DNA from: AP-15 sp045802495
GTDB taxonomy: Bacteria; Pseudomonadota; Alphaproteobacteria; ATCC43930; CGMCC-115725
Assembly (NCBI GenBank): GCA_045802495.1
Contig: JBJMQW010000577.1
Coordinates: 1 to 6,347, forward strand
Direction of reading: 5' to 3'
Length of the DNA: 6,347 nucleotides
The translations under genes and the position numbers were made by a program. This document shows, piece by piece, positions 1 through 4,650 of the stretch (positions within the stretch are counted from its first letter, which is position 1; every line of letters starts with the position of its first letter). Under the pieces are notes generated by a model. The model had not been told where the DNA came from and made no database searches. It saw only the letters and a list, made by a program, of their open reading frames with translations.

Positions 1-832
1 CGATCAGCCCCTGGGGCGAGATCGTGTGGTGCGGTGCCCGAAAGGGCCGCTCGGACGCGAGCCCGGCCCCTCCCAGCCCCGCGACGCCGCGGATGCGGGT
101 GATCTCGAGCGCCTCCTCGAAGGTCGGCGGCGGGAGGATGCCCGGCAGCCGGCGGGCGAGCATCGTCTTGCCCGCGCCCGGCGGCCCGATCATCAGCAGG
201 TTGTGCCCGCCCGCCGCGGCGATTTCGAGCGCCCGCTTAGCGCTCTCCTGGCCCTTCACATCGGCTAGATCGAGGGCGGCCGTACGCGACTGGGCTAGCC
301 GCGCCTCGGGCGGCGGCAACAGCTGCGTGCCCTTGAAATGATTGACGATCGCCAGGAGGCTCGGCGCCGCGACGATCTCGACCTCGCCGGCCCAGGCCGC
401 CTCGCCGCCGCAGGCGGCCGGACAGATGACGCCGCTGCCGCGGCCAGCGGCGGCGAGCGAGGCGAGCAGCACACCAGCGACCCCGGTCAGCGAGCCGTCG
501 AGCGCCAGCTCGCCGAGCGCGATGTAGGACCCGAGCTCGTCCGCCGGCAGCGCCTCCATCGCGCCCAGCAGCCCCAGGGCGATCGGCAGGTCGAAATGGC
601 TGCCTTCCTTGACCACATCGGCCGGCGCGAGGTTGACGGTGATGCGCCGCGGCGGCAGCCCGAGCCCCAGCGAGGCGAGTGCCGCCCGCACCCGCTCGCG
701 CGACTCGGCGACCGCCTTGTCGGGCAGCCCCACGACGGTAAAGGCCGGAAGCCCGGAGGCGATCGTCACCTGGGCCTCGACATCGATGACCTCGACCCCG
801 TGGAACGCGACCGTCCGAACCCTTGCGACCAT
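1..832 (-). CDS. comM: ComM/YifB-family Mg-chelatase-like AAA+ ATPase, N-terminal 277 codons (runs off left edge)
   Basis: Reads leftwards from an ATG at 832-830 and stays open to the window edge, giving 277 of the roughly 500 residues usual for the family. The N-terminal ChlI-like domain (about residues 1-145) has the family hallmarks GLPAFTVVGLPDKAVAESR and RRITVNLAPAD followed by EGSHFDLPIALGLLGA. The NHFKGTQ linker and KGQESAKRALEIAAAGGHN lead into Walker A GPPGAGKT, with its lysine at residue 222. RPFRAPHHTIS follows near the edge. ComM proteins are hexameric ATPases known to act as branch-migration helicases that help integrate single-stranded DNA during natural transformation; this role here is inferred from family. 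The start is chosen because the family begins with this MVARV-type N-terminus; the ribosome site is weak (GGTAGGGT). The segment after Walker A (LPPPTFEEALEITRI) looks unlike the usual alphaproteobacterial version (LPPLxxxEALEVSMI). A degraded second copy lies at 1768-2209. Confidence 0.93.
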   Translation of the reverse strand, partial: MVARVRTVAFHGVEVIDVEAQVTIASGLPAFTVVGLPDKAVAESRERVRAALASLGLGLPPRRITVNLAPADVVKEGSHFDLPIALGLLGAMEALPADELGSYIALGELALDGSLTGVAGVLLASLAAAGRGSGVICPAACGGEAAWAGEVEIVAAPSLLAIVNHFKGTQLLPPPEARLAQSRTAALDLADVKGQESAKRALEIAAAGGHNLLMIGPPGAGKTMLARRLPGILPPPTFEEALEITRIRGVAGLGGAGLASERPFRAPHHTISPQGLI

Positions 833-1030
833 ACCCTACCCACGCTACAAGCAAAGGTTGAATATAACTCCGTATATCTCGGAATGCCAGCGCTACGGGG
901 GCCGGCTGCCCCCTTGGCAAGGTCGTGAGAGCGAGCTGTCCGACGCCGAGGCCCGACCGGATCGGCGTTACGAATCCAACGGCAGGCAGGCCAGCTATGG
1001 GAACAAGGTGCGGCGGGCGCCTACAACCAC
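180..1030. repeat. Direct repeat copy 1: comM 5' half plus its upstream flank
   Basis: Two blocks of this segment recur in the same orientation further right. Block A (180-539, inside comM) matches 1851-2209 at an offset of 1671 or 1670 bases, with mostly isolated substitutions. Block B (871-1030, upstream of comM) matches 2208-2364 at an offset of 1337; by hand count there are 18 mismatches over 157 aligned bases plus one three-base gap. The offset change means that 333 bases present here (about 540-872) are missing from the second copy. This looks like an old duplication or the result of two homologous insertions, not a transposable element: I see no terminal inverted repeats or transposase. 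Confidence 0.85.
881..925. promoter_or_regulatory. Perfectly conserved double-dyad element upstream of comM (copy 1)
   Basis: Contains a 6-bp GC hairpin, GGGGGC (897-902) and GCCCCC (908-913) with a 5-base loop, overlapping by two bases an odd-centred palindrome CCTTG-G-CAAGG (912-922). All 45 bases from 881 to 925 are identical to 2218-2262 although the surrounding duplicated DNA has diverged by about one base in nine. It lies roughly 50-95 bases upstream of the comM start, so it could be an operator, a transcript-end hairpin or a dispersed repeat. No T tract follows on either strand, which argues against a simple intrinsic terminator. Function is unknown. Confidence 0.4.
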
Positions 1031-1351
1031 TACGACGCCAAGATGGACGCAGAGACTGCCGCTCTTCGTCCCGCCCTAGCTTCAGGTTATGTCGAGTTGA
1101 TGACGCGCGCTCAGTGCCTCCGCATTCTGACTAGCGAAGACGGAACCAAAGCTACGGGTGTACTGATTGAGCGGGATGGGGAGCAGCAGACGCTGTACGC
1201 GGACGTTGTTGCGCTTTGCGCAGGTGCAGGACCCTCCGCCCATCTTCTGCTGGAATCGCGAACTGCGAAACATCCGCACGGTATCGGCAACTCCAGCCAA
1301 TGTGTCGCCCGTTATTACGGCGGACACACCTTGTTGATGAGCCGAAAGGAG
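1013..1351 (+). pseudogene. Internal fragment of a GMC-family FAD-dependent oxidoreductase
   Basis: An open frame (from GAYNHYDAKMDAETAAL onwards; first ATG at 1043) carries features of the middle of GMC oxidoreductases of the choline-dehydrogenase-like type: the DAKxDAExAALRPAL segment, then LMTRAQCLRILTSEDG, then VLIERDGEQQTLYADVVALCAGA, which matches the FAD-proximal stretch where the family has VVVACGA, and KHPHGIGNSSQCVARYY, corresponding to the family's HPxGLxNSSGxVGRNY. The N-terminal FAD-binding GxGxxG region and the C-terminal catalytic His/Asn region are both absent, and similarity fades near 1351. The frame runs on to a stop at 1597, but that tail overlaps the 68-codon gene in another frame and looks non-coding. 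So this is a remnant of a gene normally above 500 codons, not a working enzyme. Its left edge abuts or overlaps the end of repeat block B. Family call is by eye; no search was run. Confidence 0.7.
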
Positions 1352-1493
1352 ATTGCTCGGCAACCGCGATCAGCTCGCGCGGCTCTCGGGCCGAAACTTC
1401 GCAAATTAACCAACATTCTAGGCTATCACGTAGGAACCAGCATTCCCTCTGCTCGTTGCCTAGGGATAAAAGCTGATTCGGGAAGGAAAGCCG

Positions 1494-1700
1494 ATGGGCA
1501 AGCCAGAAGCTCGGCTGACCATAGAAGAGCGCGCCAGGATCGCGGAATTACAGGATCTCTTGATAGATCGCTTTGTGGCCCACAGAGAAGCAGTTGAGGA
1601 TGGGCACGATGACAACGCAAGATCCCTAGAGGTTGAAATTGGCGATCTCCTTCGCGAGAAGGAGGAAATCGAGAAATGGGCCATTGTCGGATCGGCTTGA
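1494..1700 (+). CDS. Small charged hypothetical protein, 68 aa
   Basis: Starts at an ATG preceded by a purine-rich ribosome site (GGGAAGGAAAG, about 5-8 bases upstream) and ends in TGA. The product begins MGKPEARLTIEERARIAEL and is rich in Glu, Asp, Arg and Leu, with heptad-like spacing that suggests two amphipathic helices or a short coiled coil (about residues 8-30 and 38-62). There is no signal peptide, membrane segment or cysteine. I do not recognise a family. It lies in decayed DNA between the GMC fragment and the comM remnant, yet has no internal damage and a good start context, so it may be a real gene that survived. The length is short enough that a chance frame cannot be excluded. 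Confidence 0.55.
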   Translation: MGKPEARLTIEERARIAELQDLLIDRFVAHREAVEDGHDDNARSLEVEIGDLLREKEEIEKWAIVGSA

Positions 1701-1767
1701 GGTCGAAACACATCGTGCTGCACAAGGATGATCCAATCGCGCAGCTCTAATACCTAGGTGCGTCTGC

Positions 1768-2209
1768 TACATAATTCCGAGGGCCTCAGCCGATTCGAGC
1801 GGCGGCAGAATTCCGGGAAGGCGCGCCGCCAGCATCGATTGCCGGATCCCGGCGGCCCGACCATCAGCAAATTATGACCGCCCGCCGCGGCGATCTCGAG
1901 CGCCCGCTTGGCGCTCTCCTGGCCCTTCACATCGGCGAGATCGAGGGCGGCCGTACGCGACTGGGCGAGGCGCGGCTCGGGCGGCGGCAACAGCTGTGCC
2001 CTTGAAATGGTTTGACGATCGCCAGAAGGCTCGGCGCCGCGACGATCTCGACCTCGCCGGCCCAGGCGGCCTCGCCGCCGCAGGCGGCCGGGCATATGAC
2101 GCCGCTGCCGCGGCCGGCGGCAGCGAGCGAGGCGAGCAGCACGCCGGCGACCCCAGTCAGCGAGCCGTCGGGCGCCAGCTCGCCGAGCGCGATGTACGAC
2201 CCCAGCTCG
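1768..2209 (-). pseudogene. Degraded second copy of comM (codons about 99-245), frameshifted and truncated
   Basis: Read leftwards from about 2209, this matches comM from roughly codon 99 (IALGELAPDGSLTGVAGV) through KGQESAKRALEIAAAGGHN and GPPGSG to an LPGILPPLESAEAL segment near 1780. Lesions visible against the intact copy are: loss of the first about 98 codons and the start, where position 2208 joins directly to upstream flank; a one-base gain near 2010 and a two-base loss near 1996 (net frame change within the NHFKGTQ linker); a one-base loss at about 1838-1839 that destroys the Walker A lysine codon; and an end near 1768 with no further ATPase sequence. Restoring the lost base gives GSGKSMLAARLPGILPPL, the usual alphaproteobacterial wording, which differs from the intact gene after Walker A. 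It cannot make a working ATPase. Confidence 0.88.
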
Positions 2210-2364
2210 CATATCTGGGAATGCCAGCGCTACGGGGGCCGGCTGCCCCCTTGGCAAGGTCGGGAGGACGCGCTGTCCGATGCCGAGGCCCGCCCGGATC
2301 GGCATTACGAATCCGATGGCAGAGCCAGTTATGGGAACCAAGTGCGGTGGACGCTTACAACCAC
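1851..2364. repeat. Direct repeat copy 2: comM fragment joined to upstream flank with a 333-base deletion
   Basis: Partner of the segment at 180-1030. The comM-derived part (1851-2209) and the upstream-flank part (2208-2364) are fused at a short stretch AGCTCG. In the other copy the two sides of this junction read GAGCTCG (533-539) and CTCCG (868-872), so a few bases of microhomology could have guided the deletion. Similarity stops at ACAACCAC (1030 and 2364): copy 1 continues into the GMC fragment and copy 2 into AT-richer DNA. Confidence 0.85.
2218..2262. promoter_or_regulatory. Conserved double-dyad element (copy 2)
   Basis: Identical over 45 bases to 881-925. GGGGGC (2234-2239) pairs with GCCCCC (2245-2250), and CCTTG-G-CAAGG spans 2249-2259. 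Here it has no intact gene downstream, since the adjoining comM copy lacks its start. Confidence 0.4.
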
Positions 2365-2563
2365 CGGGGCATCACTACGCCATAATGAATGAGAGGTTAT
2401 TCCAGCCGATGTTTCTCATCCGCAAAGCATAAGCTCCATAGAATTTATATGACTATTGATCTTTGTAGTCAAAATTCCTCAATTACTTCATGGTTTGTTA
2501 AAGCATATTGAGATCTAATGTCACCCGGAGGGGGTATCGATCAAAACAGAAAAGGATTTAGTT
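2365..2563. other. AT-rich intergenic spacer before the 117-aa gene
   Basis: About 200 bases, visibly richer in A and T than the DNA to the left, marking a sharp composition change where the repeat ends. I see no gene. A weak sigma-70-like pair, TTGTTA (2495-2500) and TAATGT (2516-2521), is spaced 15 bases apart, shorter than the optimum; it is only a candidate promoter for the following gene. A GGAGGGGG run at 2526-2533 is too far from the start to be its ribosome site. Confidence 0.3.
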
Positions 2564-2917
2564 ATGCGTTTAGCGATATGCGTCTCTCTCGCGCTCGCCG
2601 CAGGTCTCACTTCTTTTGGTGCTTCTGCATGCAGCGATTTGAACGAATACAACAATAAAATGACCGAAGTCCAGCAAAAATATAAAGCCGACGTTGCTGC
2701 AGCAAATCAGGCGTATGTAGACGGAAGAAGGTCAACCGTCGAGCTTGTTTATGCGAGCAGCAGGCGTACTGCGGTTCCTCGATATTATTATTTTGTGCGA
2801 GATGACTGGCCAAACTGGCAGAATTGGCGGAACTGGCAGAACGCTGTTGATGCTGCTCTGGCGGAATATACGACAAATGCGCAAGCCGCGTATAACAATT
2901 ACGTCTGTAATTGGTAA
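2564..2917 (+). CDS. Small exported protein with a W-x-x-W ladder, 117 aa
   Basis: ATG start with AAAAGGA about 8 bases upstream; stop TAA. Residues 1-22 form a clear signal peptide (Arg at 2, hydrophobic core ICVSLALAAGL, then GASA before Cys23), so the protein should reach the periplasm or outside. Cleavage after Ala22 would leave Cys23 as the first residue, but the -3 position is Ala, not the Leu of a typical lipobox, so a lipoprotein is possible but not favoured. Cys23 and Cys115 could form a disulfide. Residues 24-52 look helical and charged (KMTEVQQKYKADVAAA). Tryptophans 82, 85, 88 and 91 form a regular ladder (DWPNWQNWRNWQN), followed by another helix-like stretch and a CNW end. No family recognised. 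Codon use is less GC-biased than in ugd or comM, suggesting acquisition from elsewhere. It appears monocistronic. Confidence 0.75.
   Translation: MRLAICVSLALAAGLTSFGASACSDLNEYNNKMTEVQQKYKADVAAANQAYVDGRRSTVELVYASSRRTAVPRYYYFVRDDWPNWQNWRNWQNAVDAALAEYTTNAQAAYNNYVCNW
2813..2839 (+). repeat. Three tandem 9-base units encoding N-W-(Q/R)
   Basis: AACTGGCAG, AATTGGCGG and AACTGGCAG are consecutive and in frame with the 117-aa gene. The preceding GACTGGCCA (2804-2812) reads as a fourth, degenerate unit. They code for the tryptophan ladder at residues 81-92. The differences between units suggest expansion of a 9-base unit followed by drift. Confidence 0.8.
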
Positions 2918-3080
2918 GAGAGCTTGAAGCCCCCTATCGCCGAGCCGTGACGGTCATCGGAATTTGGCGGCTCAGGCCCCGGGAGTGACGTCGGCGATCC
3001 GCTACCTGGGCCAGCTCCCGATCGGCGCTGTTGCCCGAACCTGGCTCTTGGGACAGCTGCACGGACGACCACTCCCGAGC

Positions 3081-3123
3081 CGGACGGACAGGACACCAGC
3101 CTATAGGGGTGTCCGTCTGTCCG
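3081..3123. other. GC-rich inverted repeat / hairpin
   Basis: The arms are CGGACGGACAGGACACC (3081-3097) and GGTGTCCGTCTGTCCG (3108-3123). GGACACC/GGTGTCC can pair around a 10-base loop that itself contains the palindrome CCTATAGG (3100-3107). An alternative pairing, GACGGACA/TGTCCGTC, uses an 8-bp stem with a larger loop, so two competing folds exist. No T tract follows, so it is not a standard intrinsic terminator. It lies 164 bases after the 117-aa gene and 243 before the 180-aa gene. Confidence 0.45.
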
Positions 3124-3136
3124 CCAGCCGGGCTTG

Positions 3137-3151
3137 CGGGACGATTTCCCG
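3137..3151. other. Small hairpin CGGGA-CGATT-TCCCG
   Basis: A perfect 5-bp inverted repeat with a 5-base loop, followed on the plus strand by AAAAATAG and on the minus strand by GC-rich DNA. Too weak and without a T run to call a terminator; noted because it sits beside the AT-rich patch that could hold the promoter for the 180-aa gene. Confidence 0.2.
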
Positions 3152-3365
3152 AAAAATAGTTTAATTTAAGGGAGAACAATCCAAAGCTGTCAGCCGAGGG
3201 GAGGGAAGCTTTCGACCCGATTGCCGAAGAGGTTCCCCACGATACGCCGCTGACCCCGTTACCCAAATAGAAACGCACAATGATCAGACGCATCCGCCGC
3301 GCTGGCCCAGCATGCGATGACGCGATGCCAGATGCCCCCGACCGCGTCTTCTGGGAGAGAGAAGT

Positions 3366-3908
3366 ATGAAGTACGTTCTGAAGCACAAGGACCTTGTGGG
3401 CGCAGCCATAGCAGTAGGATTGCTGTCTTCAGTGTCGGTGCAGACCGCGAGTTCACACAATTCCCACAACAAACCACCGGCTCCACCATCGACCATAGTC
3501 GATAGCAAAGGAGCTTATGTGGCTAGCCTTCTTGGCACAAATGATTTGGCGCGGCTTGTCAATGGCACTTGGGTGAACATAGCTAATCCGTTTCAGCCTG
3601 AGGCGGGATTTTGGCTGCATCCGTCCAATCAGCTGTATCCGAGATACACATCCAGCGACTGCTCCGGTACGGCCTATCTTACTGCGCCCTTCACGCCACG
3701 CATTGGATACCTCGCTAGCCAAACAGGCGGCGTTTGGGGGACAAGCGGGACCCTATATTATGCTGGCGATCCCGTCGCGTTCGTGTCGGTGCAGTCTGAA
3801 CGGCAACCCGACGGAACTTGTGCGACTTTCAACGGCTTTAGCGATTGGTTTGGACCACTTACAGGTGTCCAAATCGGCCCCTTTGGCTTGCCGTTCACGC
3901 TCCAATAG
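3366..3908 (+). CDS. Exported hypothetical protein with DCSGxAYL motif, 180 aa
   Basis: ATG start with GGGAGAGAG about 5 bases upstream; stop TAG. The N-terminus MKYVLKHKDL followed by VGAAIAVGLLSSVSV is a signal peptide with a basic n-region; cleavage is likely near residue 28-30. A short Asn/His/Pro-rich linker (residues 31-42) precedes the mature domain, which starts IVDSKGAYVASLLGTND and runs through LVNGTWVNIANPF, YTSSDCSGTAYL (Cys99) and TLYYAGDPVAFVSVQS to QPDGTCATFNG (Cys152). The DSKGxxVxxLxG, NGxW and DCSGxAYL segments recall a widespread class of alphaproteobacterial exported beta-rich proteins of unknown function, some met near phage tail genes; that likeness is from memory and weak. 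The two cysteines could form a disulfide in the periplasm. Composition is intermediate, less GC-biased than ugd. No operon partner is evident. Confidence 0.78.
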   Translation: MKYVLKHKDLVGAAIAVGLLSSVSVQTASSHNSHNKPPAPPSTIVDSKGAYVASLLGTNDLARLVNGTWVNIANPFQPEAGFWLHPSNQLYPRYTSSDCSGTAYLTAPFTPRIGYLASQTGGVWGTSGTLYYAGDPVAFVSVQSERQPDGTCATFNGFSDWFGPLTGVQIGPFGLPFTLQ

Positions 3909-4045
3909 CAACGGAAAAACCCGGCGGATGGTCAGACAAATTTTTTTAAAAAGTGACGCGTTATGGACATCGCTCGGCACGTTTTAGGGACGCACCTGCT
4001 GTTATGGTCTGTTCACTTTAATAGATAGACATATAAAAGGTTATT
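3909..4045. other. AT-rich spacer with T tract and candidate promoter for the 115-aa gene
   Basis: A run of seven T at 3941-3947 follows the 180-aa gene without a GC hairpin before it, so termination there is unsupported. Just before the next gene, TGTTCA (4010-4015) and TATAAA (4032-4037) are 16 bases apart and could be -35 and -10 boxes. Transcription would then begin only a base or two before the ATG at 4046, which would make the message nearly leaderless. AAAAGG (4035-4040) would serve as ribosome site only if transcription starts further upstream. Confidence 0.3.
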
Positions 4046-4393
4046 ATGAAGACTTCATCTGCTAAGCGCAAGCCAGAGACACAAGCAGCGAAATCCTCGC
4101 CAGCCCCTCTCGAATCTATTGAAGACACCGCCTGGGAGCTTTGGCTTCTTGTTGAGCTTCTTGCGCCGGTGCGGCGCAGGATGCCGAACACCGCCTCGCA
4201 GAAGCTCGTCGATTATATCAAAGACCGCCTCATCGCCAATACTGTCGCATTAGCGAAGTGGAAGAAGGCCCGCCCGGAATTGTTCCCAGCCTCCCCGATT
4301 GCCGCTCGGGACGTGCTCCCAGGCGAGAACTGGATCTTCCCCGACCACCGGACATTGGCCGAAGTGATCGAGACCGAGCGAAGAGTTGCCTGA
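4046..4393 (+). CDS. Hypothetical protein with basic N-terminal tail, 115 aa
   Basis: ATG start with AAAAGG five bases upstream; stop TGA. Residues 1-20 are a Lys/Ser/Ala/Pro-rich, probably disordered tail (MKTSSAKRKPETQAAKSS). Residues 24-75 look helical, with ESIEDTAWELWLLVELLAPV and a basic VRRRMPNTASQKLVDYIKD stretch. A proline-rich turn then leads to ENWIFPDHRTLAEVIETERR at the end. There is no signal peptide or membrane span, so it should be cytosolic; the basic tail would fit nucleic-acid contact, but that is speculation. No family recognised. Codon use in the second half is more GC-rich and resembles the flanking conserved genes more than the two exported-protein genes do. A hairpin lies 34 bases past the stop. 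Confidence 0.68.
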   Translation: MKTSSAKRKPETQAAKSSPAPLESIEDTAWELWLLVELLAPVRRRMPNTASQKLVDYIKDRLIANTVALAKWKKARPELFPASPIAARDVLPGENWIFPDHRTLAEVIETERRVA

Positions 4394-4426
4394 TCTGTTC
4401 CGCTCGGTCCCACGCGAAGCGCAAGC

Positions 4427-4444
4427 CAGCCTTTATGAAGGCTG
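4427..4444 (+). terminator. Candidate hairpin downstream of the 115-aa gene
   Basis: Perfect 7-bp stem, CAGCCTT and AAGGCTG, closed by a tetraloop TATG, 34 bases after the stop codon. The position fits transcript termination, but the bases that follow (ATCAACTGACATTTGG) contain no T tract, so it may only stabilise the 3' end. The call is tentative. Confidence 0.35.
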
Positions 4445-4445
4445 A

Positions 4446-4650
4446 TCAACTGACATTTGGTACCTGGCAAGCCGGGACTGGATAACCGCGCATATCCCGG
4501 AAGGCGGTGGGCTATCAGGTCGCGCTGCCGGAAAACAGCGAAATGTGGTAGAGGACCCTTAAAGAGATCGGGTCGATATTCAACGGTGCCGACGGAAGCT
4601 GCAGCTGGTCGCTGCCGTTTTATGGTCCTCTATCACAGGAAGCTGATGCG
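4446..4650 (+). pseudogene. Possible decayed coding remnant upstream of ugd
   Basis: Translated in one frame, 4446-4507 reads protein-like (IWYLASRDWITAHIPEGG). After one extra base in the G-rich stretch around 4507-4511, the next frame reads on as GYQVALPENSEMW, then one TAG at 4549-4551, then RTLKEIGSIFNGADGSCSW and SLPFYGPLSQEADA straight into the ugd start. The TAG is one transition away from CAG (Gln). The balanced residue mix suggests former coding sequence with one frameshift and one nonsense change. I recognise no family and there is no start codon, so this is inference from composition only. The alternative is ordinary intergenic DNA that happens to be open. Confidence 0.35.
4544..4637. 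repeat. 14-base imperfect inverted repeat spanning the ugd leader
   Basis: TGTGGTAGAGGACC (4544-4557) and GGTCCTCTATCACA (4624-4637) are reverse complements except for one G-T pair; the inner nine bases match perfectly. The 66-base interior contains the palindrome AGCTGCAGCT (4602-4611). The right arm ends at the start of the ugd ribosome site (AGGAAG, 4637-4642), so in RNA the long stem could affect access to it. The arrangement also resembles a short element with terminal inverted repeats, but no target duplication is visible. Confidence 0.5.

Larger units (their letters stand above)
2918..3365. other. 448-base intergenic region without a convincing gene
   Basis: High-GC from about 2930 to 3140, then a short AT-rich patch (GAAAAATAGTTTAATTTAAG, 3151-3170), then mixed. 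Both strands have open frames (for example a TTG-started one at 2964-3164 and a minus-strand one at 2934-3386), but none has a ribosome site, a plausible start or recognisable motifs. Two hairpins are listed separately. A promoter for the 180-aa gene may lie in the AT-rich patch, but no clear -35/-10 pair stands out. Confidence 0.4.

Noticed and set aside
237..920. Minus-strand 227-aa frame overlapping comM
   Set aside because: Shadow of the true comM frame on the same strand: Arg/Gly/Ala-rich low-complexity translation with no motifs, while the other frame encodes recognisable ComM sequence.
338..928. Plus-strand 196-aa frame opposite comM
   Set aside because: Antisense to comM, with skewed Arg/Asp/Pro composition typical of the antisense of GC-rich genes; no ribosome site or motif.
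871..2364. An insertion sequence or composite transposon bounded by the direct repeats
   Set aside because: No transposase, no terminal inverted repeats, and the repeats contain pieces of a host gene, so duplication or recombination fits better.
2964..3164. Plus-strand 66-aa frame in the intergenic region (IRYLGQLPIGAVARTWLLGQ)
   Set aside because: Part of it looks protein-like, but the only start is a TTG without a ribosome site and the end runs through the hairpin; kept only as unexplained sequence.
2934..3386. Minus-strand 150-aa frame in the intergenic region
   Set aside because: No ribosome site, no recognisable motif, and its start lies inside the signal-peptide region of the 180-aa gene on the other strand.
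3931..3955. Intrinsic terminator at the T tract after the 180-aa gene
   Set aside because: Seven T are present, but no GC-rich stem precedes them.
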